Positions 1 to 8,990 are shown, counted from the stretch's first letter. The stretch: DNA of 64,000 bases from Thermoproteota archaeon (GCA_029258915.1 JAPDJU010000008.1:33827-97826), one strand, 5' to 3'. The notes: generated by a model from the letters alone, not told the origin. A program made the numbers and translations.

Positions 1-1413
1 TCTTGTTAAGTCAACGTCATAGAATCTAACGGTTCTCTCCGGTACTTTCTCAAGTAAGTCTAAGTATTTCCTGTACATGCACAGACCCTTCATAGCGATA
101 ACGGCTCTTTCAGGCAGATCAAAACATGGAACACTATTTTCTATGAGAAGCTTAGCAGCTTCTTCTGCAGTTTCGCCTCCAATGAAGGCAGCGATAATTG
201 GCTTATTAGGATACATGCTATGTGCCCTTAATATAGCCTTAGCCGTTTCAAGAGGCTCCGTCATAGCTTGGGGTGTCAGAATAACTATTAACCCGCTGAC
301 ATTTTCGTCACTGAGCACAGTTTTTATTGCAAATTCGTATCGGTCTGCTTTAGCATCACCTAAAACATCAACAGGGTTATATATAGCTGCAGCAGGGGGA
401 AGGTTCGATCTTAGCTTGTTAATGGTATTAATGTTAAAGCTTGATAGCCTTAGTCCATGTTTTACACTTAAGTCGGCTGTTATTATTCCAGGGCCTCCTG
501 CATTAGTGACTATTGCAATATTATTACTTGCCGGTATTGGTTGATTGCTGAAAGCCAATGCGTAGTCAAATAATTCATCTAAAGTGCTTGCTAGTAAGAT
601 ACCTGATTTTTTAAAAGCAGCACTGTACGATGTGAAGCTTCCAGCCATAGCTCCTGTATGGCTCATTGCAGCCTTAGCTCCAGCTTCAGTTATACCGCCC
701 TTTACAACGATTATGGGTTTTTCCGCAGAAACCTTACGGGAAACTTCAATGAATTTAAAACCATTTTCGATAGATTCTATGTAGAGTAAAATAACGTTAG
801 TATTTTCATCCCGACCTAATGCCCGTATAAAATCTGTTTCATCTAAATCAGCCTTATTTCCTAAACTAATTATCTTTGAAAAACCTATGCTTCTTCTAAT
901 AGACCAGTCTAAAATAGCAGTTATTAAAGCTCCGCTTTGAGAAATAAAAGCTATCTTACCTTTTCTAGGCATTACAGCTGCAAAAGTAACGTTTAAAGGA
1001 GTGTAAGTATCTATAAAGCCAAGGCAGTTTGGACCTAAAATTCTCATACCGTATTTTTTTCCAATACTGATAAGCTTCCTTTCCCTATCAACACCTTCAC
1101 CACCTATTTCCTTGAAACCTGCCGATATAACCACGAGATGTTTTACACCTTTTTCGCCGCATTCTTTAGCAACGTTTAAAACAGCAGGTGCGGGAACGGC
1201 TATTACGGCCAAATCTACTTCGCCAGGAACATTAAGTATAGATTTATAGCACTTAATTCCAAGGATTTCCTTGGCCTTAGGGTTTATAGGGTAAATTTTT
1301 CCTTTGTAGCCGCTTTTTACTGTATTTCTAAGTATTGTATAGCCTACTTTGGCAGGGTTCCTGGAAGCACCAATAATGGCTACACTCCTTGGACTAAATA
1401 GGTCTTTAATCAT
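1..1413 (-). CDS. ADP-forming acetyl/acyl-CoA synthetase, alpha-type part (partial)
   Basis: Forms ATP and an acid from an acyl-CoA, ADP and phosphate, the usual archaeal route of energy conservation from acetyl-CoA and 2-keto-acid-derived CoA esters. The 471 visible codons start at ATG 1413, six bases after a strong GGAGG site. The N-terminus has the CoA-binding Rossmann fold (SVAIIGASRNPAKVG near residue 10), then succinyl-CoA-ligase-like domains with LGPNCLG, ISQSGAL and the phospho-histidine motif SHTGAMAG near residue 250. The frame is still open at the window edge, so the gene may be a separate alpha subunit or an alpha-beta fusion. Substrate specificity cannot be read from this part. 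The gene faces away from tRNA-Leu. Confidence 0.9.
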   Translation of the reverse strand, partial: MIKDLFSPRSVAIIGASRNPAKVGYTILRNTVKSGYKGKIYPINPKAKEILGIKCYKSILNVPGEVDLAVIAVPAPAVLNVAKECGEKGVKHLVVISAGFKEIGGEGVDRERKLISIGKKYGMRILGPNCLGFIDTYTPLNVTFAAVMPRKGKIAFISQSGALITAILDWSIRRSIGFSKIISLGNKADLDETDFIRALGRDENTNVILLYIESIENGFKFIEVSRKVSAEKPIIVVKGGITEAGAKAAMSHTGAMAGSFTSYSAAFKKSGILLASTLDELFDYALAFSNQPIPASNNIAIVTNAGGPGIITADLSVKHGLRLSSFNINTINKLRSNLPPAAAIYNPVDVLGDAKADRYEFAIKTVLSDENVSGLIVILTPQAMTEPLETAKAILRAHSMYPNKPIIAAFIGGETAEEAAKLLIENSVPCFDLPERAVIAMKGLCMYRKYLDLLEKVPERTVRFYDVDLTR

Positions 1414-1625
1414 ACCCCTTACCTCCTCCAACCATGTCTTCTTAAACTATGTATTCGAAGTATTTGGTTTATTTTAATCTTAGCAGTTGCTCCTAAGCAT
1501 AATATAGCGGTAGCAACTATTAACCTTCGCTACTTCAGCGGGACTAAGCACTTAAGAAAATAGAATCCTACGAACAACCAAGCTTATAACGCAGCTTAAC
1601 ATTATTGAGAAGTTGAGAACCTGGT

Positions 1626-1713
1626 GCGGGGGTGCCCGAGCTAGGACAAAGGGGTCGGGCTCAGGCCCCGATGGCGTAGGCCTGCGTGGGTTCAAATCCC
1701 ACCCCCCGCACCA
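1626..1713 (+). tRNA. tRNA-Leu (CAG anticodon), CCA encoded
   Basis: The acceptor GCGGGGG at 1626-1632 pairs with CCCCCGC at 1703-1709, followed by discriminator A and an encoded CCA. The anticodon stem TCGGG/CCCGA closes the loop CTCAGGC, giving anticodon CAG. A long variable arm (TGGCGTAGGCCTGCG) marks it as a class II leucine tRNA, and the T arm GTGGG-TTCAAAT-CCCAC is intact. No intron is seen. A TATA-like CTTATAAC at 1583-1590 is suitably placed upstream. Confidence 0.95.
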
Positions 1714-1720
1714 CTATTAG

Positions 1721-1819
1721 TCTCCTCGAAAGCACACTGCCTGACGATGGGCGGGCTTACCTGAAAGGGGATGAAGAACCATTGTAGCGAAGGCAGTGTG
1801 CCGGGAAGGAGAAGGTAAA
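1721..1819 (+). ncRNA. Candidate structured RNA with a kink-turn, possibly an H/ACA-like guide
   Basis: Eight bases after tRNA-Leu lies a long inverted repeat. TCTCCT (1721-1726) pairs with AGGAGA (1807-1812). After an internal loop (CGAAA / CGGGA), an 11-bp helix GCACACTGCCT (1732-1742) pairs with AGGCAGTGTGC (1791-1801). Above it come tandem GA/GA (1743-1744 with 1789-1790), a 3' bulge TAGC and the helix CGATGG/CCATTG, which is the arrangement of a kink-turn bound by L7Ae. The apical part also holds CTGA and GATGA. An internal loop 11 bp below a kink-turn and an AAA about 16 nt past the loop resemble an archaeal H/ACA sRNA. The fold is done by eye and the class is inferred. Confidence 0.5.
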
Positions 1820-1877
1820 AGTGATGAACAGCGGATAATATGAGCTAAGCTATGATTAGGTATAGAAGCTGATTTAA

Positions 1878-3002
1878 CTATAATAACTCCCTTTTCCTAC
1901 CCATATACCATATGTAAGATATTGAAATAACCTGTAAACATAAAAAGGTAGGTACAAAGTCGCTTAAGCAAACATGTTCACTATAATGCCAAGAACCAAG
2001 TTTACGTGTTTCATCATATTCTTTTACAGTTACATTATATTCCTTAAGTTCTTTGATAAACTTATTAAACTCTCCAATATAATCTCCCATGACAATGTTA
2101 CCCCAAATTATTGTTCTATTTAACATAACAGCACCACCAGCGTATTCTGGTAGGCTCTCTGATTTTATGTGAAGTGTCATATCTATAGGTATCCAGGCAT
2201 CTATGTCTTCATCGTACGCTACAACCCATCCATGCCAACCGGTATTAACTAAGACATATTCATAAACATCATTCACTGTTAAACTATAAGTATAGTTCTC
2301 GATATAAACAATACCATACTGTAAAAACGCAGGTATATTCATACCTCTAGCTATAGTGATAAACAAGTTTGCTTGCTCATCACAATCACCCTCACCTTTT
2401 TTCAAAACCTCCCATGGATAAAGCGGTGGCATGTGAGTTTTATATTTCAAAAGCCCTTTCTTTCTCAAATACTGAAACCATTCAACAATGCCCTTCAGAC
2501 TTCTAAACTTTTCCTCTTTAATAACGCTACTTATTATCGGGTGCGAAAAGTTCCATAGTCTCGTGCTTTCGGTAAGGCTTACGGTTTCATTAATATACCG
2601 TGCTATGGTTCCATAGTCTGGGTATCTGCTTTCAGCGTTTATAACATCTATGATAAATACTAAGGTGTGGTTAACATTAGACTGTTCATCTAAGATTATT
2701 GGAGGTACTTTAGCATATAACGTATCATTAATATTTACTTCATCTACCTTAACCTTGGTCCCATTAACATATGCTTCATATGAGATTTTTTGAGTAAAAT
2801 TTAGAGGTATGGAAAACAAGTTTAACATAAGCTTTGAAGTATTGAATTTCTTATCACCATGGTATTCTATTATGTAAACCTGTTTCACCATGTATCTTAC
2901 AACAGAATATTTTGCACAAAACCTGGTACTAGCTAGTGAAGCAATAGCTGCTATAGAGGAAATAAGTAAAAGAAGCATAACCGTTAGTGCTAGCTTCTTC
3001 AT
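1878..3002 (-). CDS. Secreted/membrane-anchored transglutaminase-like protein
   Basis: A protein of about 374 residues with an N-terminal signal segment (MKKLALTVMLLLLISS) and a C-terminal hydrophobic stretch followed by a basic GRKRELL tail, so it is probably anchored outside the membrane. The middle holds a transglutaminase/cysteine-protease-like core: Cys near residue 207 in GEGDCDEQANL, His near 256 in GWHGWVV and Asp near 273 in WIPIDMT, the expected Cys-His-Asp order. Several N-glycosylation-type sequons occur. The chosen ATG at 3002 overlaps the stop of the upstream gene (TAATG), suggesting coupled translation; an in-frame ATG at 3017 would add five residues. Substrate unknown; protein cross-linking or peptide hydrolysis are both possible. 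Confidence 0.75.
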   Translation of the reverse strand: MKKLALTVMLLLLISSIAAIASLASTRFCAKYSVVRYMVKQVYIIEYHGDKKFNTSKLMLNLFSIPLNFTQKISYEAYVNGTKVKVDEVNINDTLYAKVPPIILDEQSNVNHTLVFIIDVINAESRYPDYGTIARYINETVSLTESTRLWNFSHPIISSVIKEEKFRSLKGIVEWFQYLRKKGLLKYKTHMPPLYPWEVLKKGEGDCDEQANLFITIARGMNIPAFLQYGIVYIENYTYSLTVNDVYEYVLVNTGWHGWVVAYDEDIDAWIPIDMTLHIKSESLPEYAGGAVMLNRTIIWGNIVMGDYIGEFNKFIKELKEYNVTVKEYDETRKLGSWHYSEHVCLSDFVPTFLCLQVISISYIWYMGRKRELL

Positions 3003-3883
3003 TACGTTTTCTTCCATACTAAACCCCTTTCAGTTGCTAAGAGTTTTACCTCACCCTGTTCTTCAAGCTTAGAAAGCAGGGATTTGAGAAACACATTAGA
3101 TAGCATTAGTAAGGTATGGTTTGCTTCAACACTTAACCTATTAAGTATCTTTAACGCTAGCTCCATAGTGTTTTTAGGAGATTTACTTAGTTCCTCAAGT
3201 ACCATGTTTACTATTTTTACTATTCTTTCACGGTTTTTACTAATAACCTCTTTACATTCGTCTTTACTTAAAACTGGCCCATGGGAAATAATTATTGTTT
3301 CATAGTCTACGGCTATGTTTTCTTCTATGTAGTCTAAGGTCTGAAGAGCTAGAAATGGGTTAAAATAGTAGGGTATGCCAACATTGCTCAATACTCTTTC
3401 TCCGAAAAACGAATCTGCTAAGTACGCTACACTATCGTCAGTTAATACGCCTACATGTCCTAAGGTATGTCCAGGTAAAGGAATGATATCTAGACCATTA
3501 ATTCTATACGGCACTTTTAATTTACAATCTACTCTAATATCGGGAGCATTATAAAGTAAGTAATCTGCGCTTTTAAACGCATAGCCATAAGTCATATAGT
3601 TCCTTAAAACACTATCTTCTACGTATGGTGCATCTTTTTCAGAAACCCATATTTCTCTGGGTTTTATTTTTTCAGATATAGCAATATGGTCTGCATGATA
3701 GTGCGTTAATATGCAGATGACATAGTTTTTATTTAGCTTCCTTATTATCGACCTTATCTTCTTTGCTCTTTTACTGCCTAAGCCGGGGTCTACAACGTAT
3801 ACTTTTTCATCTAAATATATTAGAGTTGAAGGGGACCCTCTAATATACATGGTCTTCTTACCTAATTTTTTCACAGCTTCCAA
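3002..3883 (-). CDS. Metallo-beta-lactamase-fold hydrolase
   Basis: The 293-residue protein carries the binuclear-metal signature THYHADH (His61, His63, Asp65, His66), then GHTLGH, ADSFFG and ISHGP, the remaining metal ligands in family order. The C-terminal third (from about residue 205) is helical and could be a small winged-helix-like appendage, as in several archaeal MBL proteins. Its stop overlaps the start of the transglutaminase-like gene, so the two are probably one transcript. The family hydrolyses thioesters, lactones, phosphodiesters and more, and nothing here fixes the substrate. Cytoplasmic, with no signal peptide. Confidence 0.85.
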   Translation of the reverse strand: MEAVKKLGKKTMYIRGSPSTLIYLDEKVYVVDPGLGSKRAKKIRSIIRKLNKNYVICILTHYHADHIAISEKIKPREIWVSEKDAPYVEDSVLRNYMTYGYAFKSADYLLYNAPDIRVDCKLKVPYRINGLDIIPLPGHTLGHVGVLTDDSVAYLADSFFGERVLSNVGIPYYFNPFLALQTLDYIEENIAVDYETIIISHGPVLSKDECKEVISKNRERIVKIVNMVLEELSKSPKNTMELALKILNRLSVEANHTLLMLSNVFLKSLLSKLEEQGEVKLLATERGLVWKKT

Positions 3884-4011
3884 GAATAATCCCTATATAA
3901 GTATTTTCTCCTGTACTATTTCAAATATATCATGACAAAAATTTTATGTACTTAATTTCTATAACTATAATGCTAAATCGATTCCAACATTGTTTGGGCA
4001 GGGTTTAAACT

Positions 4012-4236
4012 ATGAAAAGTCGGAGAAAATATACAACAGTATCCATACCAATAACTCTTTACAATAGAATAAAGAATCTGATAGAAAACACGGGGTTTAC
4101 AAGTGTTTCACAATATGTAACATATGTTTTAAGAGAAGTAGTTTCAGCTCATGAAGAGGCAAGATATAGGGAGCCTTTTACAGAAGAAGATAAGAAGAGA
4201 ATATTAGAGAGACTAAGAAGACTAGGCTATCTTTAA
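4012..4236 (+). CDS. Ribbon-helix-helix (CopG-like) protein
   Basis: A 74-residue protein whose first 45 residues fit a ribbon-helix-helix DNA-binding fold: a basic start, a beta strand (KYTTVSIPITLYNRI) and two helices around TGFTSVSQYVTYVLREV. The tail is charged and helical (FTEEDKKRILERLRRLGYL). Such proteins act as dimeric transcription regulators or antitoxins; no toxin gene adjoins it. It ends 15 bp inside the convergent membrane-protein gene. Target unknown. Confidence 0.7.
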   Translation: MKSRRKYTTVSIPITLYNRIKNLIENTGFTSVSQYVTYVLREVVSAHEEARYREPFTEEDKKRILERLRRLGYL

Positions 4237-5553
4237 TTCTTTAGTTTTAACCATAATCAATACTAGGGTTAAAAAGTAGATCACCGTTAGTCCTAAAGAG
4301 TAAATAATGTAAAGTATATGGTCACAATATATGTTTAAGGAAATTTTACTTAACCATCTTATAAGTATGATGTTAGGTTCAAACATGTGTGCATGAAACC
4401 AGAAGGTTGCAGGGAACATGAAAAACCATAGTGAGGGATAAATAATCGTTACTAGTATCAATGTTCTTAAAATCCCCACTTTAACCTTACCCAAGGCTAA
4501 GCATCCAAGACCAACTACTGGTACGAAGTATTGATAGTTAACTCTCCAATAAAATGTTGGGAATACAAGGTATAAGCAATAACATAAAACCCATGTTTCC
4601 ACATTTCTCTTTAAAAGAAAAGCCGAACGATAAAGCATAACAATGCTTGCCGCAGCAAAAACCATGAACAGAATTTTCAAAACATACATTGTTTCAACGC
4701 CAAAAACTTTGTGAATATAAGTTGCAAGACTTGAAACACCATTAAAACTATAGCAAATAGGTTCTGTATAATAAATAGTAGCTGGCATGGTTAAGCATTT
4801 CACTATATTAGTCCAGCTTTCAGGGCAAAACAGTAAGAAAGGTCCTGTAATTACAACAAACGGTAATAGAAACAGCGAAGCATACTTGATAAGCTTAGTC
4901 TTCGATCCCTTAGTTAAAATCCATGTTTTCAAAAGTAAAGGTAGTGAAGCAAGCAGTATTGTCTGTTTTAAAGTTACGGCTAAGCCTGAAAACATCATGG
5001 ACAGCTGTTTTCTTTTCCTAAAATAGTACAGCGAAATCAAGAGCAACATTAGCGCTACATTATCAAACATACCGTATATCGACGAGTTATAGATTGTTAC
5101 GGGGTTCAGATAGTATAAAGCAGTATAGGATATTCTTTGGGACAGCTTATATATTATCAGTGCTACTATAACGTCACTAATGACTAAGACAGATTTTACA
5201 GCTATAATCCAACTTGTAGAAACCTTAACTATATGTAAGCTATTTGTATAGCTTGTTTTCACTGTTCCATTAGCTATCAACTTAAGTATGTACAGTAATG
5301 TAACCCAAAAAGGAGAATAGACGTAAGGCCAAGGATAAGACCATTGCTCTTCAACCCATTGCTCTCCTGTAGCATACATGTAAAAACAGAAGCCATGCCT
5401 TGCCATAGTGTTTGCAAAGTTTAAAAACTGCGGTATATCTGAGCCTGTGGAAAAAGGCGTGAAAAACAATCTTATGACAGTTCCTATAGTAAAAACTATA
5501 ATTACTGCTAAGTGCTGCTTTTTCAGCCGATGTTTTTCCATGTTTTCTTTCAT
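4222..5553 (-). CDS. Polytopic membrane glycosyltransferase-like protein (GT-C type)
   Basis: A 443-residue protein with roughly ten hydrophobic segments. After the first segment comes an acidic loop, STGSDIPQFLNFANTMARHG, in the place where GT-C enzymes keep their catalytic Asp in the first extracytoplasmic loop, followed by an aromatic WSYPWPYVYSPF stretch resembling the YPP-type motif of GT87/mannosyltransferase relatives. Such enzymes transfer sugars from dolichol-phosphate donors outside the membrane. Family assignment rests on topology and these motifs only. Its 3' end overlaps the convergent RHH gene by 15 bp. It could belong to archaeal N-glycosylation or lipid-sugar synthesis. Confidence 0.55.
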   Translation of the reverse strand: MKENMEKHRLKKQHLAVIIVFTIGTVIRLFFTPFSTGSDIPQFLNFANTMARHGFCFYMYATGEQWVEEQWSYPWPYVYSPFWVTLLYILKLIANGTVKTSYTNSLHIVKVSTSWIIAVKSVLVISDVIVALIIYKLSQRISYTALYYLNPVTIYNSSIYGMFDNVALMLLLISLYYFRKRKQLSMMFSGLAVTLKQTILLASLPLLLKTWILTKGSKTKLIKYASLFLLPFVVITGPFLLFCPESWTNIVKCLTMPATIYYTEPICYSFNGVSSLATYIHKVFGVETMYVLKILFMVFAAASIVMLYRSAFLLKRNVETWVLCYCLYLVFPTFYWRVNYQYFVPVVGLGCLALGKVKVGILRTLILVTIIYPSLWFFMFPATFWFHAHMFEPNIILIRWLSKISLNIYCDHILYIIYSLGLTVIYFLTLVLIMVKTKELKIA

Positions 5554-5574
5554 ATTTATTACACTTTTTAATAC

Positions 5575-6270
5575 CTATATGAGATTATTACTAATTTCTA
5601 AAACTGTTAGGATATGTGATAGAATAGTCCATGTTTCTAAACTTTTAGTATACATAGAGTAAATTTCATCGCAGAGCTCGTATGTTTCTTTTTCAAAATC
5701 TCCATGCGGAAAGCCTCCAATAATAAACACGTCTCCTTTTCGAATTATTTTAGGCACATCGGTTAAGCGTATTTTTTCACCTTTTTCAGAAAGCAATATT
5801 ACTTTTCTAGGGTTAATTTTGCTTATAAGATCTTTTAAACTCATTGTCTTAACATATAATAGTGGTTTTTCAGATCTTGGCGGTACCTTACCGTGTTTTA
5901 AGAGCTGCTCCATTAAACCGACAAATCTATTATAGTTCTTAGGTATTCTAACTTCAGGATTAACTGTTATTACATAGTTTTCTAAAGTATGAACATAAAT
6001 GTTTAGCATACCTTCTTGGTTGAGGGGAGAATTTAGAGCAAGTAATAGAGAAACATGAACTATATCAGGTCTTCCTCTTTTCTCTCTCCCAGCTATATTT
6101 TTCATTGCATGATAATGTAAAGATTTATCCAATAGCATTTCTGCGGGCTTCTTTCTTCTCCGCTTAGCATTCTTAATTACTGAAGGATCATTCCAGAGTT
6201 CTTTAGGTATAAGCTCAAGACTTGACTCTGCTAATATTAAAGTGTATTTTCTTCTAGAGATAAATGACAC
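5575..6270 (-). CDS. nep1: 16S rRNA pseudouridine N1-methyltransferase Nep1
   Basis: A SPOUT-class methyltransferase that methylates N1 of a conserved pseudouridine in the small-subunit rRNA (helix 35) and helps 30S assembly. The 231 residues show the family hallmark REKRGRPDIVHVSLLLALNS, a central INVY-type strand region (LNIYVHTLENYVITVNPEVR) and the C-terminal SAM-binding knot with FIIGGFPHGDF. Length matches archaeal Nep1. It is transcribed divergently from the RNase P protein gene with about 65 bp between coding regions, so two promoters share that gap. Confidence 0.93.
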   Translation of the reverse strand: MSFISRRKYTLILAESSLELIPKELWNDPSVIKNAKRRRKKPAEMLLDKSLHYHAMKNIAGREKRGRPDIVHVSLLLALNSPLNQEGMLNIYVHTLENYVITVNPEVRIPKNYNRFVGLMEQLLKHGKVPPRSEKPLLYVKTMSLKDLISKINPRKVILLSEKGEKIRLTDVPKIIRKGDVFIIGGFPHGDFEKETYELCDEIYSMYTKSLETWTILSHILTVLEISNNLI

Positions 6271-6337
6271 CCCCCGGTATTTGCATAAAAATGTTAAGAA
6301 TAACTAAACTTATAATGTTAGTGTGGAACCGAAAACC

Positions 6338-6661
6338 ATGTCTAAAAAGGGAATAGTAAAAGACTTAGCAAGACAGCGTATAAGATGGCTTTTCAATTTA
6401 GCTGCAGAAGAAACAAGGAAAGGAAGGTATGAAAGAGCAAGAAGATATACGGAGTTAATAATGAAAATAGCTGAAAAAGGCAACATAAAGATACCACGGC
6501 TAATAAAAAGAAGTATATGTTTAAATTGTGGCGTGGTATTAATACCGGGAATAACTTTAAGTATTAGGCTTAAAGGAGAAGGTAGAGGATCCCATATAAC
6601 AGCTAAGTGCATGCTCTGCGGTTGGATTAAAAGATACTACATTAAGGTTAAACGGATATGA
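6338..6661 (+). CDS. rnp4: RNase P protein component 4 (Rnp4/Rpp21)
   Basis: A protein subunit of archaeal RNase P, which removes 5' leaders from pre-tRNA. The N-terminal helical part (KDLARQRIRWLFNLAAEE) is followed by a zinc ribbon with CLNCG and CMLCG pairs near residues 67 and 92, the standard Rpp21 layout. A TATA-like ACTTATAAT at 6308-6316 puts the transcript start near 6338, so the ATG there would be leaderless; a GTG at 6323 would add five residues. The stop overlaps the ATG of the next gene (ATGA). Confidence 0.92.
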   Translation: MSKKGIVKDLARQRIRWLFNLAAEETRKGRYERARRYTELIMKIAEKGNIKIPRLIKRSICLNCGVVLIPGITLSIRLKGEGRGSHITAKCMLCGWIKRYYIKVKRI

Positions 6662-6960
6662 GAAAAATAAAGGAACTTAAAAAGTACTGGCAGCAAAGAA
6701 AAGCAGAGATTAGAATAGGAAAAGCTGGACTTTCTGAGAACATACTAAGGGAAATCGATAGAAGACTTGAAGAACAAGAAATAGTTAAAGTTAAGGTTCT
6801 ACGATCAGCCTTCGCTATCGAGAAAAAGGATAGATTTCAAATAGCCCAAGAAGCCGCTAAAAAATTAAACGCCATGCTGGTTGAAGTTAGAGGTAAAACC
6901 TTTATAGTGTACAGAAAACGCAGGAAAAACTTAAAGAAAAAACTTAAAACTAATACGTGA
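6658..6960 (+). CDS. YhbY/CRM-domain RNA-binding protein
   Basis: A single CRM (YhbY-like) domain of 100 residues: IRIGKAGLSENILREIDRRL is the GxxG-like RNA-binding region, then KVKVLRS and a C-terminal VRGKTFIVYRKRRKN strand with a basic tail. Bacterial YhbY associates with pre-50S particles, and archaeal homologues are presumed ribosome-assembly factors. It starts within the stop of rnp4 and precedes the S19e gene, consistent with a ribosome/RNA-processing operon. Confidence 0.9.
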   Translation: MRKIKELKKYWQQRKAEIRIGKAGLSENILREIDRRLEEQEIVKVKVLRSAFAIEKKDRFQIAQEAAKKLNAMLVEVRGKTFIVYRKRRKNLKKKLKTNT

Positions 6961-6991
6961 ATAAGCATATAGCAACAAAGTGGTGAACATA

Positions 6992-7456
6992 ATGGTATCA
7001 GCAACCCAAGTACCTGCTGACAAACTAATATCTGAGCTAGCCAAATATTTGAAAGAAAAAATACCTCAAATAAAACCTCCACATTGGGCCCCTTATGTGA
7101 AAACAGGCTCCCATAAGGAAAGGGTGCCTGACAGTCCGGACTGGTGGTATTATAGATGTGCCTCAATACTTAGAAAACTATATGTTAGTGGGGAACCTAT
7201 CGGAGTAGAAAGCTTAAGAGTAGCTTATGGTGGCAGTAAAAACTATGGAGTATCTCCTGAACACTTTGTTAAAGGATCTGGAAGCATTATAAGGAAAGCT
7301 TTGCAGCAACTTGAAAAAGCAGGGCTTGTAATCAAAGTACCTAAGAAAGGCAGAACTTTATCTCCCAAAGGCAGATCTCTTCTTGACAAACTGGCTAACA
7401 AAGTTATGAGAGAACTGGCTAAAGAAAATAAGGAACTAGAAAAGTATCTTAAATAG
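6992..7456 (+). CDS. rps19e: Ribosomal protein S19e
   Basis: A small-subunit protein found in archaea and eukaryotes, needed for 30S head maturation. The sequence shows the conserved VPADKLI start, [19 protein letters not shown], the [15 protein letters not shown] block and the winged-helix end [18 protein letters not shown] prefer ATG 6992 ([12 protein letters not shown]), which fits family N-termini; a GTG at 6980 adds four residues. It heads the S19e-PDCD5-L39e-L31e-aIF6-LX gene order common in TACK archaea. Confidence 0.95.
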   Translation: MVSATQVPADKLISELAKYLKEKIPQIKPPHWAPYVKTGSHKERVPDSPDWWYYRCASILRKLYVSGEPIGVESLRVAYGGSKNYGVSPEHFVKGSGSIIRKALQQLEKAGLVIKVPKKGRTLSPKGRSLLDKLANKVMRELAKENKELEKYLK

Positions 7457-7499
7457 AGTAAACTTAACAAGTATCTAAGAAAACATTTGGGCGATAATT

Positions 7500-7853
7500 A
7501 TGAGTTACGGAGATGTAAGCGAAGAAGAATTAGAAGAAATTAAAAGGAGAAAATTGCTTGAAATGCAAAGAAGATTGTTAGAGGAGGAAAGAAGGAGAAG
7601 GCTAGAAAGAGAAATTGAAGCAAGAAAACAAGCTATTTTAAGAAGAATACTTACACCTAAAGCTCTTGAAAGACTATATAATGTTAAGCTCATAAGACCT
7701 GATATTGCCACTTATGTTGAAGACCAATTAATAGCCTTGGCTCAAGCAGGGAGGATAAGAACCCCTATAGATGATGAAACATTGAAAGCTATACTTGCAG
7801 AAATACATGCTCGAACACGGAGAGAATTTAAGATAAGAATTAAAGAAAAGTGA
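7500..7853 (+). CDS. PDCD5-like DNA-binding protein
   Basis: The 117-residue protein is the archaeal relative of human programmed cell death 5. It has a long basic and acidic N-terminal helix ([18 protein letters not shown] type) and a triple-helix core with [20 protein letters not shown] and [13 protein letters not shown]. Its role is unsettled: double-stranded nucleic acid binding has been shown for archaeal members, and chaperone partnership is suggested in eukaryotes. It sits between S19e and L39e, as in most archaea. Confidence 0.92.
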   Translation: MSYGDVSEEELEEIKRRKLLEMQRRLLEEERRRRLEREIEARKQAILRRILTPKALERLYNVKLIRPDIATYVEDQLIALAQAGRIRTPIDDETLKAILAEIHARTRREFKIRIKEK

Positions 7854-7864
7854 GGTTTTCAATT

Positions 7865-8020
7865 ATGACACGTTTCATACATTTAGCTAGAAAACTGAGG
7901 TTAGCTAGAGCATTAAAGTCTAGCTCTCCTGTACCATTGTGGGTTATAGGTAGAACCGGAGGAAAATTTAGAAGACACCCCAAAATGAGGCATTGGAGAA
8001 GGGTTAAACTGAAAGTATAG
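7865..8020 (+). CDS. rpl39e: Ribosomal protein L39e
   Basis: A 51-residue basic protein starting at ATG 7865, eleven bases after the PDCD5 stop. It reads [20 protein letters not shown], then [13 protein letters not shown] and ends [16 protein letters not shown]. The WVIGRT and RHWRR blocks are diagnostic of L39e, which lines the wall of the ribosomal exit tunnel. Its small size makes it easy to miss. It lies 11 bp before L31e. Confidence 0.95.
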   Translation: MTRFIHLARKLRLARALKSSSPVPLWVIGRTGGKFRRHPKMRHWRRVKLKV

Positions 8021-8031
8021 AGGTGTGTTAA

Positions 8032-8304
8032 GTGTCCGAGAAAAAGAGCATTATCTTAGAAAGAGAGTACGTTATACCTTTAAAGAGAGTTTACTTTCTT
8101 CAAAGAACCAAAAGAGCACCAAGAGCTATTAGGTTTATCAAGAGTTTTGTTAAAAGGCATGTTAAGGCAGAGAAGGTTATAATATCTAATAAGCTTAACG
8201 AATACATTTGGAGTAGAGGCATAGAGAAGCCTCCTAGAAGAGTAAAGGTAAGAGTTATAAAAACTGAGGATAATGTTGCTAAAGTCTTTTTAATAGGAGA
8301 ATAG
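8032..8304 (+). CDS. rpl31e: Ribosomal protein L31e
   Basis: A large-subunit protein near the tunnel exit. The 90 residues contain the family blocks YVIPLKRVYFLQRTKRAPRA, KRHVKAEKVIIS, LNEYIWSRGIEKPPRRVKV and a short C-terminal strand. It starts with GTG at 8032. It is embedded between L39e and aIF6, five bases before the aIF6 ATG, clearly one transcription unit. Confidence 0.96.
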   Translation: MSEKKSIILEREYVIPLKRVYFLQRTKRAPRAIRFIKSFVKRHVKAEKVIISNKLNEYIWSRGIEKPPRRVKVRVIKTEDNVAKVFLIGE

Positions 8305-8309
8305 TAGCA

Positions 8310-8990
8310 ATGCCCACATATAGAGTTTCTTTTAACGGGAACATATACATAGGAGCCTTTATTTTTACAAATGATAAACATACTCTTACACCTTTAGATG
8401 CTTCTGAAAAGTTAATCAGCATTGCAAAAGAAATTTTAAAAACAGAAATTTTAAAAATCAAAATAATGGATTCTCCAATACTTGGAATACTTATAGTTGG
8501 AAACAACAAGGGCATTATTTTACCCTATCTTGTAAGGGATGAAGAACTTAAGCTAATCAAGGATTCCGTAGGAGACGCATTAAACATAGGAGTGTTGCCT
8601 TCAAAGAAAACAGCGGTTGGAAACATAATTTTAGCTAACGACAAAGCTGCGCTCGTACACCCTGAGTTAGATTCTAAGTCAACTAAGCTAGTAGAGGATA
8701 TTTTAGACGTACCTGTTGAAAAAGGTACCATAGCCGGCGTTCCAACAGTAGGCTCCGTAGCTGTAGTTACAAATAAAGGCCTGCTTGTTCATCCTGAAAC
8801 CTCGGAGGAAGAGTTAAAGTTTTTAGGGGAATTTTTCAAGGTAAAAGTAGATGTAGGCACAGTAAATTTCGGAGTATCCTTCATAAAAACAGGTATTGTA
8901 GTTAACTCTTATGGTGCATTAGTTGGTGAAAGAACTACAGGTCCCGAAATAATGAGAATTGAACAAGTATTTGACATAGCAGGCGGTTAA
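8310..8990 (+). CDS. eif6: Translation initiation factor 6 (aIF6)
   Basis: Anti-association factor that binds the 50S subunit and blocks joining to 30S until released. The 226-residue protein shows the pseudo-fivefold propeller repeats, each ending in a sequence like GNNKGIILP, ANDKAALVHP, TNKGLLVHPE and NSYGALVG. Length and repeat number match the family. It is followed one base later by the LX gene, the usual archaeal aIF6-LX pair. Confidence 0.96.
   Translation: MPTYRVSFNGNIYIGAFIFTNDKHTLTPLDASEKLISIAKEILKTEILKIKIMDSPILGILIVGNNKGIILPYLVRDEELKLIKDSVGDALNIGVLPSKKTAVGNIILANDKAALVHPELDSKSTKLVEDILDVPVEKGTIAGVPTVGSVAVVTNKGLLVHPETSEEELKFLGEFFKVKVDVGTVNFGVSFIKTGIVVNSYGALVGERTTGPEIMRIEQVFDIAGG

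Noticed and set aside
77..784. Plus-strand open frames at the window start
   Set aside because: They lie antisense to the acyl-CoA synthetase gene, which reads continuously on the minus strand with family motifs.
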